DNA from: Pedobacter sp. D749
Lineage (GTDB): Bacteria; Bacteroidota; Bacteroidia; Sphingobacteriales; Sphingobacteriaceae
Direction: 5' to 3'
Assembly (NCBI RefSeq): GCF_019317285.1
Contig: NZ_CP079218.1
Location: 3,472,001-3,536,000 of the forward strand
DNA: 64,000 nt
The notes beneath the pieces were generated by a model, which made no database searches, had not been told where the DNA came from, and saw only the letters and a list, made by a program, of their open reading frames with translations. Positions 46,986 to 56,381 of this stretch are shown piece after piece; the stretch's first letter is position 1, and the number at the start of each line of letters is the position of its first letter. A program made the translations under genes and the position numbers.

Positions 46986-48665
46986 ATGTCTGACGAGAAA
47001 ATAATCTTTTCAATGGCAGGAGTAAATAAAATTTACCCTCCACAAAAACAGGTTTTAAAAAATATTTACCTTTCTTTCTTTTACGGAGCCAAAATCGGAG
47101 TTATCGGTTTAAATGGTTCTGGTAAGTCATCTCTTTTAAAAATTATTGCCGGCTTAGATAAATCTTACCAGGGCGAGGTCGTTTTCTCACCTGGTTATTC
47201 GGTGGGTTATTTAGCGCAGGAGCCGATCTTAGACCCCGAAAAAACCGTTCGCGAGGTGGTTGAAGAAGGCGTTGCCGAAGTTACTGCCATTTTAAAAGAA
47301 TACGAAGAAGTGAATGAGGCCTTTGGTTTGGAAGAAAACTATTCTGATCCGGATAAAATGGATAAGTTAATGGCCAGACAGGGTGAACTTCAGGATAAAA
47401 TCGATTCCCTAGGTGCCTGGGAAATTGATTCGAAATTAGAAAGGGCCATGGATGCCTTACGTTGTCCTGATCCGGATACTAAAATTGGTGTATTATCAGG
47501 TGGGGAGCGCCGCCGGGTGGCCATGTGCCGTTTATTGCTTCAACATCCTGACGTATTATTATTGGATGAGCCAACCAACCACTTGGATGCTGAAAGTATC
47601 GATTGGTTAGAACAATTCTTACAAAATTACGAAGGAACCGTTATTGCTGTTACCCACGATAGGTACTTCCTGGATAACGTTGCCGGATGGATTTTAGAGT
47701 TAGACCGCGGCGAAGGCATTCCCTGGAAAGGAAATTACAGCAGCTGGTTAGATCAGAAAGCAAAACGTTTATCGCAGGAAGAGAAAACAGAAAGCAAACG
47801 CCAGAAAACATTAGAACGTGAGTTGGAATGGGTACGCATGGCTCCAAAAGCACGTCATGCAAAATCTAAAGCCCGTTTAGCCAACTATGATAAATTAGCT
47901 TCAGAAGATGGCAAAGAAAGAGAAGATAAATTAGAGCTGTTCATTCCTGCAGGCCCGCGTTTGGGGAATGTAGTGATTGAAGCCACAAACGTTACCAAAG
48001 CTTATGGCGACAAAATATTGTTCGATAATTTAAACTTCTCCCTTCCTCCAGCAGGTATTGTAGGGATTATTGGCCCCAATGGTGCAGGTAAAACCACTTT
48101 ATTCCGTTTAATTACCGGACAGGAAGAAGCAGACGCCGGTACTTTCCGCGTAGGCGAAACGGTTGAACTGGGTTATGTAGATCAGATGCATAATGATTTA
48201 GATGCAGATAAAACGGTATACGAAAACATTACCGATGGATTAGACAATATACAATTGGGCACTAAAGCCGTAAACGGACGTGCTTATGTTTCAAAGTTCA
48301 ACTTTAATGGTGGCGATCAACAGAAAAAAGTTGGTATTCTATCAGGTGGTGAGCGTAACCGTGTACACCTGGCCATTACCTTGAAAAAAGGAGCCAATGT
48401 TTTGCTACTGGATGAGCCAACCAACGATATCGATGTAAATACATTACGTGCACTGGAAGAAGCTTTAGAAAACTTTGGTGGTTGTGCCGTGGTGATCAGT
48501 CACGACAGGTGGTTCCTGGATAGGATCTGTACACACATCCTTGCTTTCGAAGGTAACTCTGAAGTTTATTTCTTTGAAGGTAACTACTCAGATTACGAAG
48601 AAAATCGCAAGAAACGCCTGGGTGATGTTACCCCAAAACGCATCAGATATAAAAAATTAGATTAA
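46986..48665 (+). CDS. ettA: Energy-dependent translational throttle protein EttA (ABC-F)
   Basis: Soluble ABC-F ATPase that binds the ribosomal E site and gates translation according to energy state. Two ABC domains: the first with Walker A GLNGSGKS at 41-48 and signature SGGERRRV, the second with GPNGAGKT at about 362 and SGGERNRV. The linker between them carries the KAKRLSQEEK...ARLANYDKL P-site tRNA-interaction motif. Length (559 aa) and N-terminal FSMAGVNKIYPPQKQVLKNIYLSFFYGAKIGV are diagnostic for EttA among ABC-F proteins. Monocistronic with a strong terminator. Confidence 0.96.
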   Translation: MSDEKIIFSMAGVNKIYPPQKQVLKNIYLSFFYGAKIGVIGLNGSGKSSLLKIIAGLDKSYQGEVVFSPGYSVGYLAQEPILDPEKTVREVVEEGVAEVTAILKEYEEVNEAFGLEENYSDPDKMDKLMARQGELQDKIDSLGAWEIDSKLERAMDALRCPDPDTKIGVLSGGERRRVAMCRLLLQHPDVLLLDEPTNHLDAESIDWLEQFLQNYEGTVIAVTHDRYFLDNVAGWILELDRGEGIPWKGNYSSWLDQKAKRLSQEEKTESKRQKTLERELEWVRMAPKARHAKSKARLANYDKLASEDGKEREDKLELFIPAGPRLGNVVIEATNVTKAYGDKILFDNLNFSLPPAGIVGIIGPNGAGKTTLFRLITGQEEADAGTFRVGETVELGYVDQMHNDLDADKTVYENITDGLDNIQLGTKAVNGRAYVSKFNFNGGDQQKKVGILSGGERNRVHLAITLKKGANVLLLDEPTNDIDVNTLRALEEALENFGGCAVVISHDRWFLDRICTHILAFEGNSEVYFFEGNYSDYEENRKKRLGDVTPKRIRYKKLD

Positions 48666-48670
48666 TATTA

Positions 48671-48697
48671 AGTCCCGATTTTATCGGGACTTTTTTG
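48671..48697 (+). terminator. Rho-independent terminator of ettA
   Basis: A 9-bp perfect GC-rich stem (48671-48679 with 48683-48691), 3-nt loop, ends in a run of T residues directly after the ettA stop. Confidence 0.95.
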
Positions 48698-48830
48698 TTT
48701 GAGATGATTGCGTTAATAAAAAATTATTAATTGTTTTTACTGGAAATATTCTTAGAGATTGAAAATAAATTAGCATAGATATAACTTAATCGCATTTGAA
48801 GTTTCAATTATTTAAATGTGTTACTGTTCT

Positions 48831-48865
48831 AAAAGAAGTCAAGTTTTTAAAACTTGACTTCTTTT
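48831..48865 (-). terminator. Long hairpin terminator of the small membrane-protein pair
   Basis: Arms 48831-48846 and 48850-48865 pair perfectly over 16 bp with a 3-nt loop. It lies 10 nt beyond the stop of the minus-strand gene at 48876 and ends in T residues on that strand; it could also stop plus-strand read-through. Confidence 0.8.
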
Positions 48866-48875
48866 ATGCATACCA

Positions 48876-49262
48876 TTATATAGATGGCTGAAAAGGATTT
48901 GGCCTTTGGTTTTCTTTTGCTTTGCGTTTGCCCCTGAAAAAGAAATACAGATTAATGAACAGCATAATACCAAGATAAATGGCAAAACCACCTATTTTAG
49001 AACTTAGCGCTTCAACCAAACTGCGGTAATCGTTTGCACTAATGGTAATTTTCATAATCAACAATGCAAAACCAACATTGAGCAGGTAAAAGCCTGTTTC
49101 GAAAAGTTTGTTCGTTGCGTTGGCAATCTCTTCCCTTCCCTTAAAAATGTCCAGCATATATATTTTACTGTTTTTGAACAGCGTTTTTGAAACATAAAAA
49201 GTCAAAAAAAGTGCAATTGGTAAATAAACTGCATAGCCGATTAAAATTTTTGTCGTTTCCAT
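48876..49262 (-). CDS. Small integral membrane protein of unknown function, paralog A
   Basis: A 128-residue protein with about four hydrophobic segments (8-26, 55-77, 90-110 and others) and a basic C-terminus (RGKRKAKENQR). It is not assigned to a known family. It resembles its neighbour at 49281-49628: TNKLFETGFYLLNVGFALL aligns with INKSLLVSYYLVNIGYCAM, and LVEALSSKIGG with LVEVMAVKVAT. The two genes are 18 nt apart on one strand and probably co-expressed. Confidence 0.65.
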   Translation of the reverse strand: METTKILIGYAVYLPIALFLTFYVSKTLFKNSKIYMLDIFKGREEIANATNKLFETGFYLLNVGFALLIMKITISANDYRSLVEALSSKIGGFAIYLGIMLFINLYFFFRGKRKAKENQRPNPFQPSI

Positions 49263-49280
49263 AATGAAAAGTTTAAGTTG

Positions 49281-49628
49281 TTATTTTATTAATTTATGAA
49301 TGGTTTTGGTAAGCAAATAGATATTTAAATAATGAAGAATAGATAGGATACAAACAATGGTGGCCACTTTTACCGCCATCACTTCTACAAGCTGCCGCGA
49401 TGAAAAGATCGTTTCCCACCCTACCAATGTCATGGCGCAATAGCCAATATTGACCAGGTAATAAGAGACCAACAGTGACTTATTAATCTGTTGACAGAGA
49501 TCCAGGTGATCGGGAATGAGTTCGGCTACGAAGATATTTCCATTGCGGTAACATACCTTCCCTACCACTACGATGATGAATACGATAACCGTTATAAAGA
49601 TGGCATATCCGAGTATATTGTAATCCAT
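49281..49628 (-). CDS. Small integral membrane protein of unknown function, paralog B
   Basis: A 115-residue protein from the ATG at 49628 (an upstream TTG at 49634 is less likely). Hydrophobic segments at about 8-26, 55-75 and 85-105. It is a diverged duplicate of the protein at 48876-49262, judged by co-linear segments around the second and third helices. First gene of the pair; function unknown. Confidence 0.62.
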   Translation of the reverse strand: MDYNILGYAIFITVIVFIIVVVGKVCYRNGNIFVAELIPDHLDLCQQINKSLLVSYYLVNIGYCAMTLVGWETIFSSRQLVEVMAVKVATIVCILSILHYLNIYLLTKTIHKLIK

Positions 49629-49925
49629 AACCAAAAATTTAACTTACTTAACTTTCAGTAAAAAATGAAAATATAGATTAAAAAAATAAGCCTCTTTTAA
49701 GGCATTTGTAAATCTTTTTTATCTCATTTTCTCTTTCACGATGTAAAAGTAAACTAAATTTATTAAACTTTCAAATATTACTGAAAATTAATTATTACCA
49801 CATATCATTACGAACGGCAATGAAGGATTTTATTAGTTTCCGATTTATTAAAGATTCTTCACTGCATTTAAAATGACAGCAAAGGAAAGGTAGTTTTTAT
49901 TTATGCAGTTGCTCCATCAAGCTAT

Positions 49926-50035
49926 CGTCATTTCGAGCGGAGTGTAACGGAGTCGAGAACCACGATTGCTCAGCGAAGCTAAATCTATCCATGCAGATCT
50001 CTCCGTTTCGCTGCGCTTCAGTCGAGATGACGACG
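49926..50035. repeat. CGTCATTTCGAG-type palindromic element
   Basis: Begins CGTCATTTCGAGCGGAG and ends CAGTCGAGATGACGACG; the termini are inverted repeats of one another. Same family as the element at 9808. It lies in the 710-bp gene-free gap upstream of the small membrane-protein pair. Confidence 0.7.
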
Positions 50036-50167
50036 TTTCTATTTGAATCTAAATATATAGTCACAGAAAACATGGAATACCCCACGCGGTTATCACCCTG
50101 AGGGTTTAATTTACTATTAAATAATATGAATAACAGATTTTTTAGCGGGTTATAGGCTCCGAGGAAT

Positions 50168-50287
50168 CGTCATTCCCAACTTGATTGGGAACCACGGAGT
50201 GCTCATGAATACCTTTGAAACAAGGGAAACTTATGAATAATCGTAATGCAAGCGCTTTAAGATTCCCGCCTGCGCGAGAATGACGAC
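50168..50287. repeat. CGTCATTCCC-type palindromic element
   Basis: Starts CGTCATTCCCAACTTGATTG and ends with GCGCGAGAATGACGACC, with inverted termini. It is a GC-richer variant of the 49926 element and lies close beside it. No ORF in the gap 49635-50338 is convincing. Confidence 0.6.
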
Positions 50288-50338
50288 CGTACTGATAGAT
50301 TCTGCCAATGGTAGCGGAGTCGAAGGGGATTTATAGAT

Positions 50339-51073
50339 TTAGTGTCTATTTTTCAAAGCTTTTTTGATCACCATATCAGTTACCCCTTCCATTATTTTAT
50401 AACCGGCAAGGTTAGGATGAACCCCATCAACCGTTAATTCGGCACGCTGCCCTTTTCTTTCATCTACCAATGGTGTCCAATAATCCAAAATGGTATAATT
50501 TCTCTCTTTGGCATAGGTCTCAATTTTTTCGTTTAAATCAACAATGATATCGGCTGCCTTAATCTGCTTATTCCATGGATATTCATAAACAGGCAAATAT
50601 TTACAAAGTATTACCTTAATACGGTGTAACCTCGCCAGTTCTGCCATCGATTTAATATTATCCATAATCTTATCTATCGTCACATGGCCTGTATTGCCTG
50701 CAATGTCATTACTACCTGCCAAAATAATCACTGCTTTTGGCTTAAGGTTAATCACATCCTGCCGAAAACGGATCAGCAGCTGCGGCGATATCTGTCCGCT
50801 TATTCCCCTATCCACATAAGTATTCCGGCTAAAATATTCAGGATCTTTCTGTTTCCAGAATTCGAATATCGAACTTCCTAAAAAAACAACCCTTTTTTCT
50901 TTTTTGGTTGGTGGCGGTAAAAGCTCATTTTCTTTCTGATACTTCGTTAACGCGGCCCAATCGTCGGCAAAATTTTCTTTCTTGGGTTTATTGTTTAACG
51001 AATCTACTTTCTGATCCTGCGCGAATAGAGCACTGCCAGAAATCAATAAAATAAAAAGCAGGATTTTATTCAT
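50339..51073 (-). CDS. SGNH/GDSL-family hydrolase, secreted
   Basis: Signal peptide MNKILLFILLISGSALFAQ. SGNH blocks: block I VFLGSSIFEFW with the nucleophile probably Ser68 (GSS instead of GDS), block II Gly90 in RGISGQ, block III GSNDIAG with Asn122, and block V VDGVHPN with Asp216 and His219. The enzyme is likely a periplasmic esterase acting on acetylated sugars or lipids; the substrate is not shown by the sequence. It lies 58 nt downstream of the beta-barrel gene on the same strand and may be co-transcribed. Confidence 0.85.
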   Translation of the reverse strand: MNKILLFILLISGSALFAQDQKVDSLNNKPKKENFADDWAALTKYQKENELLPPPTKKEKRVVFLGSSIFEFWKQKDPEYFSRNTYVDRGISGQISPQLLIRFRQDVINLKPKAVIILAGSNDIAGNTGHVTIDKIMDNIKSMAELARLHRIKVILCKYLPVYEYPWNKQIKAADIIVDLNEKIETYAKERNYTILDYWTPLVDERKGQRAELTVDGVHPNLAGYKIMEGVTDMVIKKALKNRH

Positions 51074-51130
51074 AAGGTAAATTGCATAATATAATGAAAC
51101 ACTAAAACTAAATAATCTGGATTTAACTAT

Positions 51131-53821
51131 TTATTCTTCAGCATTAATGTTACTGTTAAATCTGCCTTTTTTACCCCCGAACTGGCTAAGGTTATAACTT
51201 AATGTTGCCTGTATAAAACGGCTGATAAACCTTGTTCTGTTCTCAGAAATAGAATTGTTGGTAATGCTTGTGCTGAATAGTGCACCCTGATTAAACAAAT
51301 CGTTCGCCTGGACAGAGAAAAGTAAATTATTCCCTTTCAGGAAAGAAGTATTCAATCCCATATTTACCAATAAAGGATTTCCGGCATATAAACTATATCC
51401 AAAATTTAAACTTTTTGAAGCCGATGCATTTACCCTAAAGCGTTTATTTGGGATCCAGCTTGCACTTCCACTCAAGGCCACAACCTGCACATTTTTGATG
51501 TTCTGGTTCATTACCGAATAGGTATTGGAACTGAAACTATAAGATGCACTCGTATTGAAAGCATATTTTTTCTGGTTGAGGTTAAATTTAAAACCATTAG
51601 AAACATTGATGCCACTACTGCGGTTCAGTACATTATCGGTGTAAAAAACATTGTGGCTGTAGGCAATATTCCCGTTTATGGATAGGGAAAGTTTATTATC
51701 CAGCATCCTTTTGTTTATGGAGTAATTAGTGCCGATATTATAAATGCCATTCACATTCTCATAAGTGGTTTGTTGTTTCAAGCTGTTTAGCGTATCCCGA
51801 AGAAAAACCGTATTGCTCACCACACTATTGATAGCAAAGCTACCTGATAAACCTGCCATAATGCTCAAGCCCGATTTAAGCCCAAATTTATTATAGCTAA
51901 AATCAGCCGTATGACTCGTTGTTGCTTTAAGATCCGGGTTACCGATAATCAGGTTCTGCACATCATTATTATTCCTTATAGGTTGCAGTTTATTAAAATC
52001 AGGTGAGCTGGTATAGCCATTGTAACCAAAACTCAGGTTTCCGTTATCTTTAATCTGATAGCTTAAATTGGCCGAAGGAGAAAAATTTAACTGATAGTTT
52101 TTAAGTTCCTGCCCTGTATTCTGGTACTTTCCAATAATGATACTCGGCGAAAAATTCAGCCCAAAATTATAGCTGATCCTGTTGCTGTTGGTATTGTAAC
52201 CGATGCTGAAGTTCTGGTTAATAAAATTGGATACGTAATCCTGTCCCAAGGAATCGACCACAAATCGATTTCCTAAAGGATTGGTCACCGTAGTAGTTTG
52301 CAGATTGCGGCTTCTGCTTACTGAAAAGCGGTAGGAAAAGTTGATAAAACTATATCCACTGGTATCATTTGCCCTTTTTAAGGAGTTTGAAAACTGGATA
52401 TTTCCGCCGAAGTTCGAATTTGCAGTATTGTTATCCACCAAACGGTTCAATAATGAATCTTTAACCAGTACATTGGTCGTTTCGTTGTAATAACGGATGA
52501 TATCATTAATGGTACTGTTGCTATTTCCGGCACTGCTGCCAAAATTGAAACCCATAGAAAGCGAACGCTTGTTATTAGCCAAACGCCGCGACCAGTTGAT
52601 GCTTCCGTTAAGATCTGGATTGCTATTGCGGGAACCTGAATTGGAAATAAGGTCCTGCTTGATATAACCTGTTTTATTAGAGGTAGAAAAAGCATCGTTC
52701 CTGGTATCGGCCAAAGAGCCAGCCAGGGAAGCATTGAAATAATTCTTTTTTGTAGCACCATTTAAACCCAGGTTAATGTTATTGGTCAGCGATTTGGAAT
52801 TATTGGCACTTTCCCTTAAGTCGTTGATGGTTCCCTGCGGATTAAATGTCTCAAGGTAATTACTCTGAATAGATTTACTGGTTCCGTTACTGAAATCATA
52901 ACTGCCATTAACACTAAATTCTTTCGATATTTTATCTCTGATATTACCTTTTAAGGCTCCATTATTCAATTTGGCAAACTCATTATTGGTAATGCCGTAG
53001 CGACCGCCAAAACCAATCTGTTTTGTTTTTTTCCAGATACTGCCGTTGGTTCCCAGGTTATGCGCATTATTGGTAGCAGAATTCACACTCATTCCCCCAA
53101 AAACGCCCTTATCCATACCAGGCTTGGTAACCAGGTTCAGCATTTTTTGAGGAGTACCGGTTTTAATCCCGGTAAAATTCGCTTCATCACCATAATCATC
53201 AATCACCTGTAGCTTGGCAATGATATCTGCCGGTAACTGCCTGATGTAATCTTCTACATTGCTGGTAAAAAAATCTTCGCCGTTAACCCGCAGCTTGGTC
53301 ATTTTTTTCCCCATCGCCGTAACAGCGCCTTTATCATCAACCTCGATGCCCTGTAACTGCTTTAAAAGATCTTCAACCTTATCGTTTTCCCTAATGGTAT
53401 AGGCTCCTGCATTGTATTCTATAGTATCTTTTTTAATTTTGATAGGGTCTACTTTTACTTTAACCTCCACATCATCAAGGCGGATACTTTCCATTTTGAG
53501 CATAATCGGATCCAGATCAGCTTTTTTTTTGGAAGATTCGATTTCGTAGAGTGATGTATAAGGTTTGTAGCCTAATGCAGTAACGGAAAGATAGAACTTA
53601 TTTCGGGTTACTTTTGCAAATGTAAAGTTTCCCTTCGCATCAGAATTTGAGCGAAGGGTATCCTGATCAGTAATCAATCGGATATTTACGCCTTCGATAG
53701 GCTTCTTTAAAGAATCGATTACATTACCACTTATTTTAAACTGAGACTGAGAGAGAGCGTTAAAGGAAAATGTGATCAGTATAAAAAATAATAAAAAGCA
53801 TAAATTATTGCTTTTTCTCAT
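51131..53821 (-). CDS. Outer-membrane beta-barrel (TonB-receptor-like) protein with carboxypeptidase regulatory domain
   Basis: Signal peptide (about 1-24, NALSQS), carboxypeptidase regulatory-like domain (about 29-110, ISGNVIDSLKKPIEGVNI), a plug-like region (about 120-250, KVEDLLKQLQGIEVDDKG, RVNGEDFFTSNVEDYIRQLP), then an Asn/Ser-rich outer-membrane barrel to the end. The type is the Bacteroidota OMP_b-brl family, related to TonB receptors but lacking a SusD partner. Cargo unknown. Its start overlaps the end of the DUF1456 gene by 17 nt, so the two are translationally coupled. Confidence 0.85.
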   Translation of the reverse strand: MRKSNNLCFLLFFILITFSFNALSQSQFKISGNVIDSLKKPIEGVNIRLITDQDTLRSNSDAKGNFTFAKVTRNKFYLSVTALGYKPYTSLYEIESSKKKADLDPIMLKMESIRLDDVEVKVKVDPIKIKKDTIEYNAGAYTIRENDKVEDLLKQLQGIEVDDKGAVTAMGKKMTKLRVNGEDFFTSNVEDYIRQLPADIIAKLQVIDDYGDEANFTGIKTGTPQKMLNLVTKPGMDKGVFGGMSVNSATNNAHNLGTNGSIWKKTKQIGFGGRYGITNNEFAKLNNGALKGNIRDKISKEFSVNGSYDFSNGTSKSIQSNYLETFNPQGTINDLRESANNSKSLTNNINLGLNGATKKNYFNASLAGSLADTRNDAFSTSNKTGYIKQDLISNSGSRNSNPDLNGSINWSRRLANNKRSLSMGFNFGSSAGNSNSTINDIIRYYNETTNVLVKDSLLNRLVDNNTANSNFGGNIQFSNSLKRANDTSGYSFINFSYRFSVSRSRNLQTTTVTNPLGNRFVVDSLGQDYVSNFINQNFSIGYNTNSNRISYNFGLNFSPSIIIGKYQNTGQELKNYQLNFSPSANLSYQIKDNGNLSFGYNGYTSSPDFNKLQPIRNNNDVQNLIIGNPDLKATTSHTADFSYNKFGLKSGLSIMAGLSGSFAINSVVSNTVFLRDTLNSLKQQTTYENVNGIYNIGTNYSINKRMLDNKLSLSINGNIAYSHNVFYTDNVLNRSSGINVSNGFKFNLNQKKYAFNTSASYSFSSNTYSVMNQNIKNVQVVALSGSASWIPNKRFRVNASASKSLNFGYSLYAGNPLLVNMGLNTSFLKGNNLLFSVQANDLFNQGALFSTSITNNSISENRTRFISRFIQATLSYNLSQFGGKKGRFNSNINAEE

Positions 53822-54038
53822 CCCTCGGACCTCTTTTATAAATTACAAGACCATTTAAAAAATTGCGCAGAATCTGATCGCCGCAAGGTTTAAAATTCTC
53901 GTGGTCTTCGTTTCTGAAAATATCACCCAGCTCTGCCTTTGTCACTTTAAAACCCACCAAATCGCAGATGGTAATAATATCTTCTGTTTTAAGTGATAAG
54001 GCTACTCTAAGTTTTTTTAATATATCGTTATTGCTCAT
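53805..54038 (-). CDS. DUF1456 (YehS-like) protein, single-repeat form
   Basis: A 77-residue cytoplasmic protein with MSNNDILKKLRVALSLKTEDIITICDLVGFKVTKAELGDIFR, typical of the DUF1456 repeat. E. coli YehS has two such repeats in about 156 residues; here there is one, followed by a short basic tail (YKRGPRDEKKQ). It could be a natural single-domain variant. Function of the family is unknown. It overlaps the downstream barrel gene. Confidence 0.8.
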   Translation of the reverse strand: MSNNDILKKLRVALSLKTEDIITICDLVGFKVTKAELGDIFRNEDHENFKPCGDQILRNFLNGLVIYKRGPRDEKKQ

Positions 54039-54120
54039 TGCTAATGATAATGTTTTAATGTTGCAAAATGCTTAAAATTTTTGATCTAGCTATCCAGACT
54101 TACGGCTGCTGACTTATCTT

Positions 54121-55425
54121 CTAACTTGCTATCTCTAATTTAAGTTTCTTTCCTTTAATTTTTTCGCCGTTTAGTTTTTTTAACAATTGGGTTATTTTAC
54201 TTCGTTTTACAGCTACATAACTGGTTGTATCTTTAACTTCTATTAGTCCTAAATCTTCTTTTACCAGATCTCCTTTTTGTAAAAACAGGCCCACAATGTC
54301 AATTTTATTAATTTTATCTTTCTTACCATGAGCCAGGTATAAGGTAACCCAATCGCTCTCTTGTGGTAAAACATACCGGTCTTCTAAAACTTCCTCCTCA
54401 ATATCATCAGGCAGGTATTTGTAGTTTTCTTCACTCGTTAAAATGGCGTAGGCTGTTCCTTTTGCATGCATGCGCGCCGTGCGACCATTGCGGTGAATAT
54501 AGGCATCTTCGGTATAGGGCAATTGATAGTGTACAATATGTTCCACTTCCGGGATATCGAGGCCACGTGCTGCCAGATCTGTTGTAATTAAAATCCGATG
54601 GCTACCATTTCTAAATTTAAGTAGTGCCTTTTCTCGATCAAATTGCTCCATTCCGCCATGAAAAACATCATGCCCTAAACCATTTTCGAACAGTAAGTCA
54701 CTTATCCGGTCTACCGTTTCCCTGTGGTTACAGAATACCAATGTATTTTTGCTGCCTATTTTACTCAGTAATCTGAATAGGTAATCTAACTTATCGGCTG
54801 CAGGTACTGTTATTTTTTTGAGCTTTAGATCTGGTTTTGCTTCTATATTTTTTGAATAATCAACTTCAACAGGTGCATTTAACTTTACAAAAGCCGGAAT
54901 TTCTTCCATTTTAGTCGCAGAAGTAAGTATACGCTGTTTTAAAGAAAGCAGCGAGCCAATGATATAAGACATATCATTTTCAAAGCCAAACTCCAGTGCT
55001 TTATCAAATTCATCTAAAACTAAGGTCTCTATAAAAGATTCGTCAAAGTTCTGATGCTCCAAATGGTAAGCGATCCTGCCAGGTGTTCCAATCAGGACAG
55101 CTGGTGGGTGTGCGAGGTTATTTTTTTCGATCCTTACCGCATGCCCTCCGTAACAGCAATTTACCTTAAACGAAGTGCCCATTTGTTTAAAAACCTGCTC
55201 AATTTGAAGTGCAAGTTCTCTTGAAGGAACAAGAACCAAAGCCTGTACGCCTTTAACTCCCGTTTTTAAATTGGAAAGCAAGGGCAATAAAAAGGCCAAC
55301 GTTTTCCCCGAACCCGTTGGCGCTATTAATATTACATCTTTACCAGTCTTAGCTGCTTTTACAGAAGACTCCTGCATCTCATTAAGTGCAGAAATGTTTA
55401 ATTTTTTTAAGGCATTTTCCATCAT
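54121..55425 (-). CDS. DEAD-box-family ATP-dependent RNA helicase, DbpA-like C-terminus
   Basis: Helicase core motifs in order: Q motif (NEMQESSV), motif I APTGSGKT at 35-42, Ia PSRELA, GTPGR, motif II DEFD at 138-141 (Phe in place of Ala), motif III SAT at 169-171, DLAARGLD and HRNGRTAR. The C-terminal ~75 residues resemble a DbpA-type RNA-binding domain (VGLFLQKGDLVKEDLGLIEVKDTTSYVAVK). Predicted role: rRNA or mRNA remodelling in the cytoplasm. A second ATG at 55422 is equally possible. Probably monocistronic. Confidence 0.92.
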   Translation of the reverse strand: MMENALKKLNISALNEMQESSVKAAKTGKDVILIAPTGSGKTLAFLLPLLSNLKTGVKGVQALVLVPSRELALQIEQVFKQMGTSFKVNCCYGGHAVRIEKNNLAHPPAVLIGTPGRIAYHLEHQNFDESFIETLVLDEFDKALEFGFENDMSYIIGSLLSLKQRILTSATKMEEIPAFVKLNAPVEVDYSKNIEAKPDLKLKKITVPAADKLDYLFRLLSKIGSKNTLVFCNHRETVDRISDLLFENGLGHDVFHGGMEQFDREKALLKFRNGSHRILITTDLAARGLDIPEVEHIVHYQLPYTEDAYIHRNGRTARMHAKGTAYAILTSEENYKYLPDDIEEEVLEDRYVLPQESDWVTLYLAHGKKDKINKIDIVGLFLQKGDLVKEDLGLIEVKDTTSYVAVKRSKITQLLKKLNGEKIKGKKLKLEIAS

Positions 55426-55475
55426 TCCGCCATAAAGGTAATCATTTCTCTTCAGGGCGAAAAAGGTAGCCTTAG

Positions 55476-55694
55476 TTAGGATTTTAAAAATCTGCTCCGC
55501 AGCTTCCTAAGGGTAGAGAAGTTGAGTCTTTTATCAAGCAACATTAACATGCTACCGCGTTTAGACATAGAAGATATTACCTTTTCATTAACGGCATCAA
55601 CCGAAGATAAGATTTTGTCTGCCAGTTCATCTACAAATTTATTCGCTCTGCTATTTTGTAATAACTGGAGCTCTTGAATTAATTCTGCTCTCAT
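55476..55694 (-). CDS. Small hypothetical helical protein
   Basis: A 72-residue, predicted all-helical, basic-ended protein (MRAELIQELQLLQNSRANKFVDELADK ... LRKLRSRFLKS). No family is recognised. It is 50 nt upstream of the helicase gene on the same strand and may be its operon partner. Real-gene status rests on amino-acid composition and position only. Confidence 0.5.
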   Translation of the reverse strand: MRAELIQELQLLQNSRANKFVDELADKILSSVDAVNEKVISSMSKRGSMLMLLDKRLNFSTLRKLRSRFLKS

Positions 55695-55907
55695 AATTAA
55701 GAATTTTAATGAATGTATAAATATTAACGGACCGAATAATAATTTGTTTCAACAAATTAGAAGTTCATCCAAACTATTATGACTAACTTGTTGATAACTA
55801 ACTTTTTGTTAGCAAATAAACAATCCTGGCTTAACATATATTTAATTTTTAGCGCTTATTTTTATAAAAACCTGATTACCATTCGTTAACCTCAAAAAAT
55901 ACAATGT

Positions 55908-56381
55908 ATGACGTGGAAAAAATTTAGTGGTGAAATTATTCAATCTTCAATCCTGGAAGAAGTAGAAAATGCGATTATCAGAGAAAGTGAAAATGGCTTT
56001 AAACTTAAAGTCTGCATCGGTACCGATTCGCAGGTAAAAGGTGCAGTAACTGATTTTGCAACTGTGATTGTGCTCTTAAGAGAACATCATGGCGGTTTTA
56101 TGTACATCCATCAGGAAAAGAGTACGCAGCAGGTAAGCATCAAAGAAAGAATGTTAATGGAAGTACAGAAATCTATCGAAACCGCTTATTCTATTTGCGA
56201 TTTACTTGACATTTATGATGTGGCTTTAGAAGTACATGCAGATATCAATACCAGTCCGTTATTTAAATCCAACAAAGCGCTAAATGATGCCATGGGGTAT
56301 ATTTTAAGCATGGGCTTTATTTTTAAAGCTAAACCGGAAGCATTTGCAAGCTCCACCTGCGCAGATAAGATGGTGCATTAG
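55908..56381 (+). CDS. RNase H-like fold protein, YkuK/DUF458 family
   Basis: Cytoplasmic protein of 157 residues with the YkuK signature: KVCIGTDSQV with an acidic residue in the first strand, FATVIVLLREHHGGFMYIH, and the later EVHADINTSPLFKSNKALNDAMGYILSMGF. The fold belongs to the RNase H-like group; no enzymatic activity is established for the family. It is monocistronic, and its 3' end runs directly into a purine-rich repeat. Confidence 0.88.
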   Translation: MTWKKFSGEIIQSSILEEVENAIIRESENGFKLKVCIGTDSQVKGAVTDFATVIVLLREHHGGFMYIHQEKSTQQVSIKERMLMEVQKSIETAYSICDLLDIYDVALEVHADINTSPLFKSNKALNDAMGYILSMGFIFKAKPEAFASSTCADKMVH

